Source: Sulfuricella sp. (GTDB lineage: Bacteria; Pseudomonadota; Gammaproteobacteria; Burkholderiales; Sulfuricellaceae). From it: a stretch of DNA of 10,595 nt. The position numbers and the translations under genes were made by a program. The notes below the pieces were generated by a model. The model was not told the DNA's origin. It did no database searches and saw only the letters and a program-made list of their open reading frames with translations. Below are positions 1 to 6,535 of this stretch, piece after piece (within the stretch, counting starts at the first letter, position 1; each line of letters opens with the position of its first letter). The stretch covers positions 1 to 10,595 of the forward strand of contig JAIOJM010000075.1 of NCBI GenBank assembly GCA_019911785.1, read 5' to 3'.

Positions 1-27
1 CCCCATTAAAGCCTCCCACCTCTCCTG

Positions 28-33
28 TATACT
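28..33 (+). promoter_or_regulatory. Candidate -10 element for the lipoate ligase gene
   Basis: TATACT matches five of six bases of the sigma-70 -10 consensus. A poor -35 (ATTAAA at 5-10) lies 17 bp upstream. Transcription would start near position 40, which makes the ATG at 53 more likely than the in-frame TTG at 41 and gives a very short leader. This rests on a single hexamer, so it is tentative. Confidence 0.3.
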
Positions 34-52
34 TTGACCATTGCCTTGCCCT

Positions 53-1633
53 ATGCCTTCCATCTTGAACCAGCTCTCCAGCACCATAGCTTGCCACGAC
101 AGCGGCCTGAACAGCGCCAGATGGAACGCCGCCTTCGACCAGGACTGGCTCACCCTGCACGCGCGGGGCGAGCGACCCGACCTGCTGCGCTTTTACCGCA
201 GCCTGCCGGCGGCGAGCATCGGCCGCCACCAGTCTCTGGCGTGCGAGATCCGGCTGGACTACTGCCGCGCGCGTGGCATCGAGGTGGTGCGCCGCGCCAG
301 CGGCGGCGGGGCGCTTTACCTCGACGAGAACCAGCTGGGGCTGAGTCTGATCATCAGCCGCCCGGCGGAATGGGGCGGCCTGCAGGACATCCTCGCCCGC
401 TTCTGTGCGGCGCTCGCCGATGGCCTTGCCCGGCTCGGCATCCAGGCACGCTTCAAGGCCCCTAACGACCTCGAGATAGATGGCCGCAAGCTCGCCTCCG
501 CCTTCGTCGCCACGGCAGGCGATTCGCTGCTGTTGCAGGCGACGCTACTGATAGACGCAGACATCAGAACCATGCTGGAGGCGCTGCGCGTGCCGACCGA
601 GAAACTGACGGTGACCGGGCTGGAAAGCGCGCGCCAGCGGCTGGTCACGCTGAGGGAACTGCTCGGCGAAGTACCAGATGATGCGGTGCTGCAGCAGGCT
701 CTGCGGTTTGGGATCGCGGATGCGTTGGGGGTGGGCTTTGCGGAAACTGACGCTAAGGCTATGGATTCCCGCCTGCGCGGGAATGACGGCATCCGCGGCG
801 TAGCCGAGTGGCGCGAGAAAAACGACGTCGCGCTCGAAGCTCTGCACAAGACTACGGGCGGAGTACTGCGCGTGCGGTTGTGGCCGGATGCCGGGCAGCA
901 GCGCATCGAGCGAATCCGCTTTGCCGGCGATGTGCACCTGCACCCGGCAGATGCGCTGGAACGCCTGGAGTGCACGCTGGCCGGCCTGCCGCTGGCGGAG
1001 GCAGAAGCGACAGCCCACGCCTTCTTTGCCGACTTCCCTTGCGACCTGCTCGGCTTTGCGCCGGAGGACCTGATCCGGGTGCTGCGGCTGGCACTGGCCA
1101 AACTCGACCAGCAGCGGGAGTTCGGCCTGAGCCCGGCCCAGGCCAACAGCCTGATGGTGCTGGCCAATGGCATCGAAAGCGACGCCCCCACCATTCTCGC
1201 CCAGGCTTCGGTGATGCTGCTGCCCTACTGCGCCAAGCCCGCCTGGTGCAAGTGGCGCCACCAGGACGACTGCGTCGAATGCGGCAAATGCGAGGTGGGC
1301 GACGCCTACCGCCTGGCGCGCGAGCGCAACATGCAGGTGACCACGATCACCCACTACGAGCACCTCACCGCCACGCTAGTCCAGATGAAGAGCGATGGCG
1401 TGACGGCCTATGTCGGCGCCTGCTGCAGCCAGTTCTTCATCAAGCGCCACCACGCCTTCCGCGAGGCGGGCATGGCGGCTGTTTTGATGGATATCAGCGG
1501 CGCCAACTGCTACGAGCTGAAGCAGGAAGAAACGGCCTACGCCGGCCAGTTCCAGGCGGAGGCCCGGCTCGATGCCGACATGCTGGCGAAGGTGATGCAG
1601 CGCGTGCCGGGCAATTCCCCTGATCCCAATTAA
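53..1633 (+). CDS. Lipoate-protein ligase A family protein with C-terminal DUF116 domain
   Basis: This 526-residue protein has three parts. Residues about 10-230 are a lipoate/biotin ligase domain: RRASGGGALY at 80-89 is the lipoate-binding glycine-rich motif, and PNDLEIDGRK (137-146) carries the expected catalytic lysine (K146). Residues about 265-320 (TGGVLRVRL and a following SGD-like FAGDVHLHP) resemble the small C-terminal accessory domain of lipoate ligases. Residues about 340-510 match DUF116, a cysteine-rich family of unknown function. Its cysteines fall at 393, 399, 407, 410 and 413, with a CC pair at 457-458, and look able to hold a metal or Fe-S centre. By family the ligase would activate lipoate with ATP and attach it to a lysine of an acceptor protein in the cytoplasm. 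The acceptor is not in this window. The ATG at 53 is preferred over the TTG at 41 because of the promoter position; neither has a Shine-Dalgarno. A palindromic repeat lies inside the frame at residues 237-246. Confidence 0.85.
   Translation: MPSILNQLSSTIACHDSGLNSARWNAAFDQDWLTLHARGERPDLLRFYRSLPAASIGRHQSLACEIRLDYCRARGIEVVRRASGGGALYLDENQLGLSLIISRPAEWGGLQDILARFCAALADGLARLGIQARFKAPNDLEIDGRKLASAFVATAGDSLLLQATLLIDADIRTMLEALRVPTEKLTVTGLESARQRLVTLRELLGEVPDDAVLQQALRFGIADALGVGFAETDAKAMDSRLRGNDGIRGVAEWREKNDVALEALHKTTGGVLRVRLWPDAGQQRIERIRFAGDVHLHPADALERLECTLAGLPLAEAEATAHAFFADFPCDLLGFAPEDLIRVLRLALAKLDQQREFGLSPAQANSLMVLANGIESDAPTILAQASVMLLPYCAKPAWCKWRHQDDCVECGKCEVGDAYRLARERNMQVTTITHYEHLTATLVQMKSDGVTAYVGACCSQFFIKRHHAFREAGMAAVLMDISGANCYELKQEETAYAGQFQAEARLDADMLAKVMQRVPGNSPDPN
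765..784. repeat. dRS3-like palindromic repeat inside the coding region
   Basis: The sequence fits ATTCCC-N8-GGGAAT exactly, with inner bases GCCTGCGC, so the arms ATTCCCGC and GCGGGAAT pair over eight bases. This is the layout of the dispersed dRS3-type repeats known from Neisseria and seen in other betaproteobacteria. Here it is translated in frame as MDSRLRGNDG, in the linker between the ligase domain and the accessory domain, a place where an insertion is likely to be tolerated. Confidence 0.75.
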
Positions 1634-1651
1634 CGAAGCCAGAAAGCGCGC

Positions 1652-2137
1652 ATGAAACGCATCGACAAGACTCTTCTCGCCACACTTTCCACCCAGGCAG
1701 CCGCCTCGCCGCGCAAGCGGGCGCACCACAACCTGCACCCCCAGCTCGACGACAAGGTCCAGCGCCTGTGCATCGCCATGGAACCCGGCACCTACGTCAG
1801 GCCGCACCGCCACATGCAGCCGGCAACCTGGGAAATCCTGCTGATATTGAGCGGTGCCGTGGCGCTGCTGATTTTCGACGAAAGCGGAAAGGTGCTGGAG
1901 CGGATCGAACTGGCGGCAGGAGGAGAAGTCACCGCAGTGGAAATCCCGGCCAACACCTGGCATGCGGTGGCATCCCTGAAAGCCGGCACGGTGGTGTTCG
2001 AGGTCAAGCAGGGGCCCTATGCGCCGATCACCGAGGCCAACTATGCGCCCTGGTCACCGGCTGACGGGGTGCAGGCGGAATCGCTGGAGGGCTGGTATCA
2101 CCATGCCAAGGCTGGGGATGTTGTGCCGAGATATTGA
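1652..2137 (+). CDS. WbuC family cupin-fold metalloprotein
   Basis: This is a 161-residue single-domain cupin. The metal-binding motif is visible as PHRHMQPATWE (H52, H54, E61), with a second-strand histidine in NTWHAV (H104). The C-terminal stretch with KQGPY and YAPWSPADG is typical of the WbuC family. In other bacteria WbuC genes sit near O-antigen or polysaccharide clusters, but the catalytic role is unknown and no polysaccharide genes are visible here. The gene begins 18 bp after the lipoate ligase stop on the same strand, so the two are probably co-transcribed. The ATG at 1652 has no strong Shine-Dalgarno; AGAAAG lies about 5 bp upstream. The 5'-most part aligns with usual family starts, so the start is fairly safe. 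Confidence 0.82.
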   Translation: MKRIDKTLLATLSTQAAASPRKRAHHNLHPQLDDKVQRLCIAMEPGTYVRPHRHMQPATWEILLILSGAVALLIFDESGKVLERIELAAGGEVTAVEIPANTWHAVASLKAGTVVFEVKQGPYAPITEANYAPWSPADGVQAESLEGWYHHAKAGDVVPRY

Positions 2138-2229
2138 ACCTAAAAAAGCATTTGAACCGCAAAGGCGCAAAGAACGCCATTTCTTTGCGCCTTCGCGTCT
2201 TTGCGGTTAATGAACTGCGGTTTTAGGTT
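2137..2229. repeat. Imperfect palindromic intergenic element
   Basis: AACCTAAAA (2137-2145) is perfectly inverted as TTTTAGGTT (2221-2229). Nested inside, AACCGCAAAGGCGCAAAGAA (from about 2155) is imperfectly inverted by a segment containing TTCTTTGCGC and TCTTTGCGGTT (2181-2208). The whole could fold into one long hairpin. It fills nearly all of the gap between the convergent cupin and RIO kinase genes. It may act as a bidirectional transcription barrier, and it looks like a dispersed non-coding repeat with the GCAAAG word repeated. Confidence 0.7.
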
Positions 2230-2250
2230 TAATCTGGAATGGTCGGCAAA

Positions 2251-3096
2251 CTAAACGCCCCCAACCCGCGCCAAGCGCGCCGCCTCTTCAGCCCGTGCAT
2301 CCTCAATTTCCCGCATCACCCCAACCAGATCTGCCGGCTTTACGCTGCGCTCGAAGCGGCCGGTCAGCTTGACCTCGGCATGCAGTTCGCCGCTCTCGTA
2401 GAGCGACCAGATTTCCTTGCCATAGTCGGTAGCCCGAAGGTCGGCGGCAAACTGGCCGAAGTAGTTCGCCAGGTTGGTGACGTCCCGCTCCAGCATGCTG
2501 CTGGCGTGGTTGTTGCCCGCTGCGTCGACCGCTTGCGGCAGGTCGATGATGACCGGCCCGTCGCTGCCGACGAGGATGTTGTACTCGGACAGGTCGCCGT
2601 GGACGACGCCGGCGCAGAGCATGCGCACCACCTGCTGGATCAATGCGTGGTGGTACTCTCTGGCGCGCTCTTCCGTCAGCACCAGATCGTTGAGCCGGGG
2701 GGCGGCATTGCCGCTGTCGTCGGTCACCAGTTCCATGAGCAGCACGCCCTCATGGAAGTTATACGGCTTGGGCACGCGCACGCCGGCGGCAGCGAGGCGG
2801 TACAAGGCGTCCACCTCGGCGCTCTGCCATGCCTCTTCCTGCGCCTTGCGCCCATACTTGGAGCCCTTCTCCATGGCGCGGGCCTGGCGGCTGTTCTTCA
2901 CCTTGCGGCCTTCGGTGTAATCCACGCTCTGGCGGAAGCTGCGTTTGTTGGCCTCCTTGTACACCTTCGCGCAGCGCACCTCTTCCCCGCAGCGCACCAC
3001 GAAGACCATCGCCTCCTTGCCGCTCATGAGCTGGCGGATGACCTCGTCGACCAGGCCATCTTCGACCAGCGGCTCGATTCTTTTCGGAATTTTCAT
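2251..3096 (-). CDS. RIO1-like serine/threonine protein kinase (PA4780 type)
   Basis: This 281-residue protein has the kinase signature of the RIO family: ATP-binding lysine in CAKVYK (K44), catalytic loop HGDLSEYN (D168, N173) and metal-binding IIDLPQAVD (D185). The flexible-loop region rich in basic residues (RSFRQSVDYTEGRKVKNSRQ) is also typical. Bacterial RIO-like kinases are cytoplasmic and mostly uncharacterised; the archaeal and eukaryotic relatives act in small-subunit ribosome maturation, so a ribosome role is only an analogy. I chose the ATG at 3094-3096 (MKIPKRIEPL) because the frame upstream of it overlaps the preceding DUF1456 gene and has no family-like sequence. It starts 8 bp after that gene's stop, which suggests an operon and translational coupling. 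The ribosome binding site is weak. Confidence 0.9.
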   Translation of the reverse strand: MKIPKRIEPLVEDGLVDEVIRQLMSGKEAMVFVVRCGEEVRCAKVYKEANKRSFRQSVDYTEGRKVKNSRQARAMEKGSKYGRKAQEEAWQSAEVDALYRLAAAGVRVPKPYNFHEGVLLMELVTDDSGNAAPRLNDLVLTEERAREYHHALIQQVVRMLCAGVVHGDLSEYNILVGSDGPVIIDLPQAVDAAGNNHASSMLERDVTNLANYFGQFAADLRATDYGKEIWSLYESGELHAEVKLTGRFERSVKPADLVGVMREIEDARAEEAARLARVGGV

Positions 3097-3104
3097 CTTT
3101 GCTA

Positions 3105-3569
3105 TCAGCCCCGGTGACGAATGGTCAGGCCCTTCAAGAAATTGCGGAGGAGCTGATCGCCGCATGCCCGGTAGTTTTTATGCCCTTTCGCCCGGAACAG
3201 CGCGCTCAGTTCGGGCTTGGATACACTGAACCCCGCCAGTTCCAAGACTTTATGCATGTCCTCTTCCTTCAGCTCAAAGGCGACCCGCAGTTTTTTCAGG
3301 ATGGTGTTGTTGGTCAGGCGCTCCGGTTTTTTATCCTGCTCCGGCCTGGACTCCATCTTGCCTCTTTTGTAGATGATCAACCCGTCCAGAAACGACGCCA
3401 TGACCTCGTCGTCGCACTCGACAAAACCTTCTTCATCCTCTTTCTTCAGGAAGCTCGCCAGGTCGGATTGTGCGATGTCGCGCCCGGCCAGTTTAATGAT
3501 CTCCACGACTTTTGCGTCGCCAAGATCCAGCGCATATCGAATGCTGCGTAAAACATCATTATTGATCAC
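3105..3569 (-). CDS. DUF1456 family protein (YehS-like)
   Basis: This 154-residue protein consists of two similar halves. Each starts with a variant of (N)ND/NT-(V/I)LRKLRxAxxL, namely MINNDVLRSIRYALDL at 1-16 and LTNNTILKKLRVAFEL at about 84-99. Each half ends with a conserved helix with FLKGL or FLDGL. This duplicated helical layout is that of DUF1456, which includes E. coli YehS. The function is unknown, though the fold is expected to be small, helical and cytoplasmic. The start codon is GTG, with GGAG six bases upstream. It is the first gene of a two-gene minus-strand unit with the RIO kinase. Confidence 0.88.
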   Translation of the reverse strand: MINNDVLRSIRYALDLGDAKVVEIIKLAGRDIAQSDLASFLKKEDEEGFVECDDEVMASFLDGLIIYKRGKMESRPEQDKKPERLTNNTILKKLRVAFELKEEDMHKVLELAGFSVSKPELSALFRAKGHKNYRACGDQLLRNFLKGLTIRHRG

Positions 3570-3604
3570 TGTTCACTCCGATCCCATTCTTCCAAAACAC
3601 CACC

Positions 3605-3623
3605 CTCCAGATAATGTCTGGAG
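3605..3623. promoter_or_regulatory. Inverted repeat in the divergent DUF1456/ubiT gap
   Basis: CTCCAGA-TAATG-TCTGGAG has perfect 7-bp arms and a 5-bp centre. It lies about 36 bp upstream of the DUF1456 start, where an operator or 5' leader hairpin could be. There is no T-run, so it is not a classical terminator. A second, weaker inverted pair (TCAAT at 3639-3643 and ATTGA at 3652-3656) lies nearby. The regulator is unknown. The rest of the gap 3570-3786 shows nothing else I can support apart from the ubiT promoter. Confidence 0.35.
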
Positions 3624-3722
3624 TAATTCAGGGGCTATTCAATACTAAGTAATTGATTATACGCCTTGTTTTATTCTGCGGCAAGCGCAGATAGCGCCAT
3701 CCATGCAAATCAGGAAGGGACG

Positions 3723-3752
3723 TTGGCCTCAAGCCCATAAACCGGATAAAAT
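3723..3752 (+). promoter_or_regulatory. Candidate sigma-70 promoter for ubiT
   Basis: A -35-like TTGGCC (3723-3728) is separated by 18 bp from a -10-like TAAAAT (3747-3752). Transcription would begin near 3759, about 28 bp before the ubiT ATG at 3787. This argues against the in-frame ATG at 3703, which would lie upstream of the promoter. Confidence 0.4.
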
Positions 3753-3786
3753 GATCCCGAACTGGTCTACTGAAGGAACAAGCCCC

Positions 3787-4266
3787 ATGAACCTGCCCGC
3801 TTTCAAATTCCCCAAGCCGCTGGGCGCGGCATTATCGCTGTTGCCAGCCTACCCGCATTCGTTGCTCTTCAGCCAGGCGCTGAACCTGGCGCTGGGCCGC
3901 ATCATCCGGCCCGATCTGCTGGAACCGCTGCATGGCAAGCTGATCAGCATCCGCGTGACCGATGCCGGCATCAGCTTTTTCTTCTCCATCAACTCTACCG
4001 GCTTTGTCGCCTGCAAGGCGGGCAAGACGCCCGATCTGACCATCAGCGCCAGCGCTTACGATTTCATCATGCTCGGCACCCGCAAGGAAGACCCGGACAC
4101 CCTGTTTTTCAGCCGCCGCCTAGTGGTGGAAGGCGACACCGAACTCGGGCTGATCGCCAAGAACACGCTTGACGCGGTGGAACTGCCAAAACTGGAACTA
4201 TCCCAGCTCATGCCCGGCCCGGTATTGGAAAAAGCCGCGTCCCGCCTGCTTGCCGCCGGGCGTTAA
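3787..4266 (+). CDS. ubiT: SCP2-domain protein, UbiT-like ubiquinone biosynthesis accessory factor
   Basis: This 159-residue protein has an SCP2 (sterol carrier) lipid-binding domain over about residues 25-132. The best match is UbiT (E. coli YhbT): the stretch RKEDPDTLFFSRRLVVEGD (99-117) followed by TELGL is nearly the same as in YhbT. UbiT works with UbiU and UbiV in the oxygen-independent hydroxylation route to ubiquinone and is thought to bind the lipid intermediates in the cytoplasm. UbiU and UbiV are not in this window. The ATG at 3787 is chosen because AAGGA stands nine bases upstream and the length then fits the family. The next gene on the same strand is the anaerobic ribonucleotide reductase, so both neighbours serve growth without oxygen, although the latter has its own promoter. 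Confidence 0.85.
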   Translation: MNLPAFKFPKPLGAALSLLPAYPHSLLFSQALNLALGRIIRPDLLEPLHGKLISIRVTDAGISFFFSINSTGFVACKAGKTPDLTISASAYDFIMLGTRKEDPDTLFFSRRLVVEGDTELGLIAKNTLDAVELPKLELSQLMPGPVLEKAASRLLAAGR

Positions 4267-4308
4267 TTTTTTTCATTAATTCGAGACAAAAAAACTCTTC
4301 ATCTACTC

Positions 4309-4337
4309 TTGACATAACACCACATATTGCGTAACTT
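4309..4337 (+). promoter_or_regulatory. Candidate promoter of the nrdD operon
   Basis: A perfect -35 TTGACA (4309-4314) is followed after 17 bp by TAACTT (4332-4337), a weak -10 with three of six consensus bases. The first NrdR-like box covers the spacer and touches the -10, where a repressor would block RNA polymerase. Confidence 0.5.
4317..4332. promoter_or_regulatory. NrdR box 1
   Basis: ACACCACATATTGCGT agrees with the NrdR consensus ACACWATATATWGTGT at 13 of 16 positions. NrdR is the ATP/dATP-sensing repressor of ribonucleotide reductase operons and usually binds two boxes. The partner box lies 15 bp downstream, the usual spacing (31 bp start to start), on the same helix face. Confidence 0.75.
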
Positions 4338-4347
4338 TAAGCTTCAA

Positions 4348-4363
4348 TCACAATATGTTGTGG
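4348..4363. promoter_or_regulatory. NrdR box 2
   Basis: TCACAATATGTTGTGG agrees with the NrdR consensus at 13 of 16 positions, and its core CACAA-TATG-TTGTG is nearly symmetric. Together with the first box it points to repression of the anaerobic ribonucleotide reductase operon by NrdR when dATP is plentiful. No nrdR gene is in the window. Confidence 0.78.
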
Positions 4364-4366
4364 TTT

Positions 4367-4380
4367 ATGACTTTTGTCAA
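4367..4380. promoter_or_regulatory. FNR/CRP-family-like site
   Basis: ATGACTTTTGTCAA resembles the FNR consensus TTGAT-N4-ATCAA at 7 of 10 defined positions, with a symmetric TGAC-TTTT-GTCA core. An FNR or ANR site would suit an anaerobic enzyme. However, the site lies downstream of the candidate -10 at 4332-4337, and I see no good -10 at the distance expected if it were a class II activator site. It may be a chance match. Confidence 0.25.
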
Positions 4381-4454
4381 CTCAATACCCGCGGCTTCGC
4401 CCCGGAACTCTGGACAAAGTCGACCGCTCAAAACAAACGGGTCAGGAGGAAACC

Positions 4455-5852
4455 ATGGAAGAACAACAGCCGGTTAACGGCAGCATTACGCTCTTATCTC
4501 TCCCCAAAGGCGTCCTCAAGCGCGACGGGTCATTAGCCCCGTTCGACTCGGAAAAAATCCGTTCCGCCATCCAGCGGGCCGGCGCCGCTAGCGGCGAACT
4601 CGATGCCAATGAGGCATTTCTGCTCACCGCCCAAGTGGTCAAGGTCCTGATCCACAAGTTCCGCGCCGAGCCGCCGCACATCGAGAAAGTCCAGGATGCC
4701 GTCGAGCAGGTGCTGATCTCCGCCAACCACCTCAAGACCGCCCGCGCCTACATCGTCTACCGCGAACAGCACACCAAGCTGCGCCAGGATCGCAAAACGG
4801 TGGTGGACGTGGAAAGCTCGATCAACGAATACCTCGACCAGATGGACTGGCGCGTCAACGCCAACGCCAACCAGGGCTACAGCCTGGGCGGCCTGATCCT
4901 CAACGTGTCCGGCAAGGTGGTGGCGAACTACTGGCTGAATCACGTCTATCCGCCGGAAGTGGGCGTGGCGCACCGCGAGGGCGACATCCACGTGCACGAC
5001 CTGGACATGCTGGCGGGCTACTGCGCCGGCTGGTCGCTGCGCACCCTGCTCCACGAGGGCCTCAACGGTGTCCCCGGCAAGGTCGAGGCCGGCCCGCCCA
5101 AGCACATGTCTTCCGCCGTCGGCCAGATCGTCAACTTCCTCGGCACCCTGCAGAACGAGTGGGCCGGCGCGCAGGCGTTCTCCTCCTTCGACACCTACAT
5201 GGCGCCTTTCATCCGCAATGACAATCTGCCCTATTCCTGCGTCAAGCAGTACATCCAGGAGCTGATCTACAACCTCAACGTGCCGTCGCGCTGGGGCACC
5301 CAGACGCCGTTCACCAACCTGACCTTCGACTGGGTCTGCCCGGAAGACCTGCGCGAGCAGATCCCCATCGTCGGCGGCAAGGAAATGCCGTTCAGCTATG
5401 GCGATCTTCAGGTCGAGATGGACATGATCAACCGCGCCTACATCGAGGTGATGACCACCGGCGACGCCAAAGGACGGGTGTTCACCTTCCCCATCCCGAC
5501 CTACAACATGACGCCGGACTTCCCGTGGGAAAGCGAGAATGCCACCCTGCTGTTCGAGATGACGGCAAAATACGGCCTGCCCTACTTCCAGAACTTCATC
5601 AATTCCGAGCTCAAGCCCAACATGGTTCGCTCGATGTGCTGCCGCCTGCAGCTCGACCTGCGCGAACTCCTGAAGCGCGGCAACGGCCTGTTCGGCAGCG
5701 CCGAGCAGACCGGTTCGGTCGGCGTGGTCACCATCAACTGCGCCCGCCTGGGCTATCTCTACCAGAACAACGAGGAGGCCCTGCTCAGCCGCCTCGACGA
5801 GCTGATGGAAATCGGCAAGAACAGTCTGGAGATCAAGCGCAAGGTGATCTAG
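4455..5852 (+). CDS. nrdD: NrdD upstream part: ATP-cone and first part of the catalytic barrel
   Basis: As read with the standard code, translation stops after 465 residues ending in LEIKRKVI. The product holds the allosteric ATP-cone and most of the barrel with the two adjacent cysteines C395 and C396, but lacks the zinc site. On its own it would not be expected to work. The ATG at 4455 has AGGAGGA four bases upstream and was preferred to earlier in-frame starts that lie inside the promoter region. Confidence 0.85.
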   Translation: MEEQQPVNGSITLLSLPKGVLKRDGSLAPFDSEKIRSAIQRAGAASGELDANEAFLLTAQVVKVLIHKFRAEPPHIEKVQDAVEQVLISANHLKTARAYIVYREQHTKLRQDRKTVVDVESSINEYLDQMDWRVNANANQGYSLGGLILNVSGKVVANYWLNHVYPPEVGVAHREGDIHVHDLDMLAGYCAGWSLRTLLHEGLNGVPGKVEAGPPKHMSSAVGQIVNFLGTLQNEWAGAQAFSSFDTYMAPFIRNDNLPYSCVKQYIQELIYNLNVPSRWGTQTPFTNLTFDWVCPEDLREQIPIVGGKEMPFSYGDLQVEMDMINRAYIEVMTTGDAKGRVFTFPIPTYNMTPDFPWESENATLLFEMTAKYGLPYFQNFINSELKPNMVRSMCCRLQLDLRELLKRGNGLFGSAEQTGSVGVVTINCARLGYLYQNNEEALLSRLDELMEIGKNSLEIKRKVI

Positions 5853-5858
5853 CGCCAC

Positions 5859-6503
5859 ATGGACGCGGGGCTGTTCCCCTACACCAAGCGCTACCTCGGC
5901 ACACTGCGAAATCACTTCTCCACCCTGGGCGTCAACGGCATCAACGAGATGATCCGCAACTTCACCCACGACGAGCACGACATCACCACCGAATGGGGCC
6001 ACGCTTTCGCGGTGCGCCTGCTCGATCACGTGCGCGCCAGGATGCTCGCCTTCCAGGAAGAAACCGGCCACATGTACAACCTGGAAGCGACGCCGGCGGA
6101 GGGCACCACCTATCGCTTCGCCAGGGAGGACCGCAAGCGCTTCGCCGACATCATCCAGGCCGGCACCAAGGACATGCCCTACTATACCAACTCATCGCAA
6201 CTGCCGGTCGGCTTCACCGACGATCCTTTCGAGGCGCTGGAACGGCAAGAGGTGCTACAGAAAAAATACACCGGCGGCACCGTGCTGCACCTCTACATGA
6301 CCGAACGCATCACCAGCGCGGAAGCCTGCAAGACCCTGGTACGCCGCGCCCTGGAACAGTTTGGCCAGCCCTATATCACGATTACGCCGACGTTTTCGAT
6401 TTGCCCGCAGCACGGTTATCTTAATGGCGAACACAAGTTCTGCCCGAAATGCGACCAGGAGCGCCTGGCCGAAAAACGCAACAAAAAGTTGGCAGCAGCC
6501 TGA
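5859..6503 (+). CDS. nrdD: NrdD downstream part: barrel end and zinc-binding C-terminus
   Basis: This frame continues in phase after the TAG. The first ATG is six bases beyond it and would give 214 residues. It starts at MDAGLFPYTKRYLG, normally an internal NrdD segment, and ends with a zinc site made of C182, H185, C195 and C198 in CPQHGYLNGEHKFCPKC. The first pair is Cys-His where many NrdD proteins have Cys-Cys. AAGGTG at 5841-5846, 12 bases before the ATG, is a weak ribosome-binding candidate, so re-initiation after the TAG is conceivable. Whether a separate polypeptide is made cannot be told from sequence. Confidence 0.7.
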   Translation: MDAGLFPYTKRYLGTLRNHFSTLGVNGINEMIRNFTHDEHDITTEWGHAFAVRLLDHVRARMLAFQEETGHMYNLEATPAEGTTYRFAREDRKRFADIIQAGTKDMPYYTNSSQLPVGFTDDPFEALERQEVLQKKYTGGTVLHLYMTERITSAEACKTLVRRALEQFGQPYITITPTFSICPQHGYLNGEHKFCPKCDQERLAEKRNKKLAAA

Positions 6504-6535
6504 CCAACCACCTATAACATCCAAAGGAGAGCACC

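Larger units (their letters stand above)
4455..6503 (+). pseudogene. nrdD: Class III anaerobic ribonucleoside-triphosphate reductase main chain, reading frame interrupted by TAG
   Basis: Taken as one frame this is a 682-residue chain with a single in-frame TAG at codon 466 (5850-5852). NrdD reduces ribonucleoside triphosphates to deoxy forms in anoxic cytoplasm using a glycyl radical. Domains in order: an N-terminal ATP-cone regulatory domain (about 18-106), the barrel with HREGDIHVHDLD (173-184), RSMCCRLQLDL (392-402) with the likely catalytic cysteine loop, and VVTINCARLGYL. After the TAG come MDAGLFPYTKRYLG and a terminal zinc motif CPQHGYLNGEHKFCPKC. The frame then ends without the usual glycyl radical segment, which is encoded by the next gene. 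AGGAGGA at 4444-4450 precedes the ATG. Apart from the TAG I see no frameshift or decay. A sense GAG or CAG here would restore a normal chain, so a recent nonsense change, a sequence error or suppression are all possible. Confidence 0.85.

Noticed and set aside
316..1363. Long minus-strand frames opposite the lipoate ligase (including one with VIPAQAGIH)
   Set aside because: They are antisense shadows. The VIPAQAGIH and FPRRRES words are only the other frames of the dRS3-like repeat.
2239..3117. A 292-codon plus-strand open frame opposite the RIO kinase
   Set aside because: The minus strand has clear kinase motifs; this frame shows no family features and is a shadow.
3703..3786. N-terminal extension of UbiT from the ATG at 3703
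   Set aside because: The extra 28 residues have no family similarity, and the ATG at 3787 has a well-placed AAGGA and lies behind the candidate promoter.
5850..5852. Selenocysteine or pyrrolysine at the nrdD stop
   Set aside because: Selenocysteine uses TGA, not TAG. Pyrrolysine would need a dedicated tRNA and synthetase that are not visible, and other genes here end in TAG.
4533..6071. A 512-codon minus-strand open frame opposite nrdD
   Set aside because: It is a mirror of the GC-rich codon usage of nrdD. Its product is low in complexity with no recognisable domain, and it lacks a ribosome site.
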